The notes beneath the pieces were generated by a model, which saw only the letters and a program-made list of their open reading frames with translations, was not told the origin of the DNA and made no database searches. 64,000 nucleotides of DNA from Membranipora membranacea (Eukaryota; Bryozoa; Gymnolaemata; Cheilostomatida; Membraniporidae), in NCBI GenBank assembly GCA_914767715.1, contig OU612074.1:21500062-21564061 (forward strand), in the 5' to 3' direction. The translations under genes were made by a program, and so were the position numbers. This document shows positions 61,592 through 64,000 of the stretch, one piece after another. Every line of letters starts with the position of its first letter. The first letter of the stretch is position 1.

Positions 61592-62371
61592 CTGTAAAGT
61601 ATATCAAATACATGAGAAGAGAGACGCAGGCAAAAATGGTCATAACAGACAAGCCTTGTATTTTGGAGCTCTTGAAACGATCACAGTATTCCACACGCTC
61701 ATCGGCTCTATGGACTACTGCTTTTGTTAACTAAACTGTTTATTGATCAACTGCAAAACACATAGCCACAAGCCACCGTAGTGTTTTCCTGGTTGGTAGG
61801 TTAACCCCTTGATCGGTATCAGATCAGAATTACTGATAGGTAAAAAGGCAATTATTTGGTTTTCACAAAAAAAGGCCAGTGTTGTGGGTACCATAAAAAA
61901 CTCCAAATTTGGGAGTTTACAAAATTCCCAGAATATCAATTCTAATATTATATATAGTAGCAGTATAAGATAGAAATATGAGTCACAAGTGCATAAGCAG
62001 CGAAGGGGAAGAGGCAAAAAAGTTCCTGGTAGGAGGATGGTGACAAAAGTTCCTGATCAAGGTTCTATTTATACATTCTTACGTCAAATTTTAATGATGT
62101 ATATTAGGTACAGGTGAGGACATCGATTAAATTCTGCCGGAAAATGCATATTTGTTGAGGAAGTGGACGCTAGGCCTGATGGTAGCTGTCAGATGACATG
62201 AATTTGGCATGAGGTGTCAAACCTGATATAGGTGGTGTACAGCTGTTATAGGATCACCTTACCATCAGGCCAACCCTGTGTCTGTCCTGTCAGTGACAGT
62301 CCTACCTGTCCCTCTCGCCTATAAGCTACAATTCGTGGTTTCCTTGTCACCGCTTTGATTGATCTTTGCAG

Positions 62372-62458
62372 AGAAGCTTTTTGGTGGAGAAGGGTCAAAT
62401 AAGTTTCAAGTTATTGACATATGATAAACTGCCAATCAATGAAAGACTACCAAAGCTG
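62372..62458 (+). CDS. candidate exon, plus strand, unrecognised
   Basis: Acceptor gattgatctttgcag, 29 codons in phase 0 (RSFLVEKGQISFKLLTYDKL, then PINERLPKL), donor ctg/gtaagc. Both splice sites are good. No partner exon was identified on either side within the window. Confidence 0.35.
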
Positions 62459-64000
62459 GTAAGCCTCAATTAACTTCTCTGGATAATGTCTGGGATTGCA
62501 GGCAACGTGGCTTTAGCAAAAAAATACAATGCTGTAGGCCTAATCTGATTGTCGGTAAAAGACACAAGCTGGGACCGATGTAAACGCCGATGTAAACGCC
62601 GGGTTTCTATTTTGTGTCTCAGGATCAAGTCCAATTACAGATTCTGCGACTAAGGCGATCACACTGATTATAATCTCAAGACTAAAATAACTTTAGAAAC
62701 ATTCCACCCATCAACCATGCACACCAACATCCTGGTATTAGATATGTACTGTACTGGAATGTACTGGAATGTGTGACTTGCGGAAACCAGACCAGACAAA
62801 CCAACAACAGATAACAGTACTTTGTACTAACAGCAGTATGTGGTGTATCTCGAGGTTAGCCTGTCTGAGAGAGGTTGTTTACTAACTCGTGTCCTATCCC
62901 TGGTTATACTTAATCTATAAGTACAGATAGGGGTGTGAGCTGGTGGGGATTAGAGCCACCGCCTACAAGTCAAGTCCAAGGATCAGAGTCAAAATATTTT
63001 TAACAACACTCTGGGTACAAGTTTATTATGTGTTTGTAGTGGTGGTGGTGTTTGGAAGGTATGGTAGGGCTGGTCATGAGGGATGATGGTGGTTTAAAGA
63101 TATGGCTGAAGTGGTAGTGATAGTTGGTGGTCTTCGGAGTATATGGTGGAAGTGGTTGTTAGAGGAGGTGGTGGTCGCATGGTATGCTTTCAGAGGTTAG
63201 GGAACCATCTCAATGCTTACTATTATTTGCTTGATCATAAATTGATATAATTTCATGAAGTCAACCTCACAATGCTGTAAACAAATTTAATTTGAATTCT
63301 TTGGTTGTGTTCTTCGGAGGTCAACATTCCCTTTTTATAAAATATTTATAGTAGGTTTGTTTCACAGATATGTCAGTGCAATGACAGCTTTCACATCAAA
63401 CTTGCATTCAGTGAGTCCAAGTCAGTCAGTCAGTGAGTCCAACCATTCAGATATTGACTGATTTTCTCGGACTGTAAGCTACTAGACAAATCTAGTCACT
63501 GAATACTTGAGCCCGTAGTATTAAGCTGCGTCAGGTGGTCTGATAGTGGGACTTCCCCTTCAATACCCTTGATCAAACCCTGAAAAACCGGCCCTGGAGC
63601 TTAAGCTATCCCAAATCGACTAGACTAGACATAACAACAGAATAGTACAGGTCGGATGAGGAGAGCCAGAACTAATATTGGCATCCGTAAGAAAACACCA
63701 CTGCCAGACGGTATCACAACATTGAAATCTGCAACTGTCAGATAAAGATTATTGTGATTTTGAGGGTGAATACATCACACTTGCAATTAAACGAGAATTC
63801 ATTGTAAGGTATTGCATATTGAAATCTACAACAAGTCTGTTTAGGTGGAAATTCTCCACAATATGAAAAGTGTCAAATAATTGTGATGTCACAAGGTTTC
63901 AACTTGACTGACAGATTGGAATTTGAGAAATGCTGACAAAAGACATCATTATTGTTGAGCTGGTAGATCAAACTGATAGGATCAATTATCACCTCAACTA
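62459..64000. other. no gene seen; GT-rich simple sequence at 63,030-63,185
   Basis: A strand-asymmetric, GGT/GTGG-rich tract with irregular units (gtggtggtg, atggtgg, gaagtgg) lies at 63,030-63,185. A gtcagtcagtcagtgagtcc repeat lies near 63,420. The rest is AT-rich and featureless. Confidence 0.5.

Noticed and set aside
63365-63415. Possible small exon ICQCNDSFHIKLAF
   Set aside because: The acceptor is fair but the sequence runs into a gtcagtcagt repeat and no partner exon is visible.

Overview
The window is AT-rich animal DNA, most likely from a marine invertebrate. It has GT-AG introns with pyrimidine tracts, TATA/CCAAT promoters, tRNA-derived SINEs, small inverted-repeat DNA transposons, and the end of a Met/Ros-type receptor tyrosine kinase. 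I cannot name the species. Few genes are conventional; most of the sequence is a mosaic of old, diverged local duplications.

Layout. 1-2,100: a tandem repeat with a U2 snRNA-like segment, then a degenerate minisatellite. 2,176-3,468: three exons encoding the C-lobe and tail of a receptor tyrosine kinase (plus strand). 3,469-9,430: no convincing gene; microsatellites, tandem duplications, hairpins and two SINEs. 9,435-21,345 (block A1) and 29,830-40,115 (block A2) are long diverged copies of each other. Each carries one intact two-coding-exon gene for a 178-residue protein with a profilin-like pattern. Between them lie block B1 (about 21.35-26.56 kb), a 1.36 kb fold-back element and a short unique stretch. 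From about 40.9 to 57.2 kb there are more B-type units, two of them with further intact profilin-like genes. A fifth copy is a truncated remnant at 49.08 kb, and B1 lacks the gene at the exact place where its paralogues carry it.

57-61.6 kb holds exons of a minus-strand gene that I do not recognise. Its Gln/His-rich terminal exon (56,948-57,162) has been copied with the B units to 24.6, 42.5 and 50.6 kb. The last 2.4 kb has one possible plus-strand exon and simple-sequence DNA.

The main result is the four-member profilin-like family. All four have the same CCAAT/TATA promoter, the same phase-0 coding intron, the same 178-codon length and the same intron in the 3' UTR. They sit in a region shaped by repeated segmental duplication, deletion and small transposon insertion. 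No similarity search could be run, so family names rest on motifs read from the translation.
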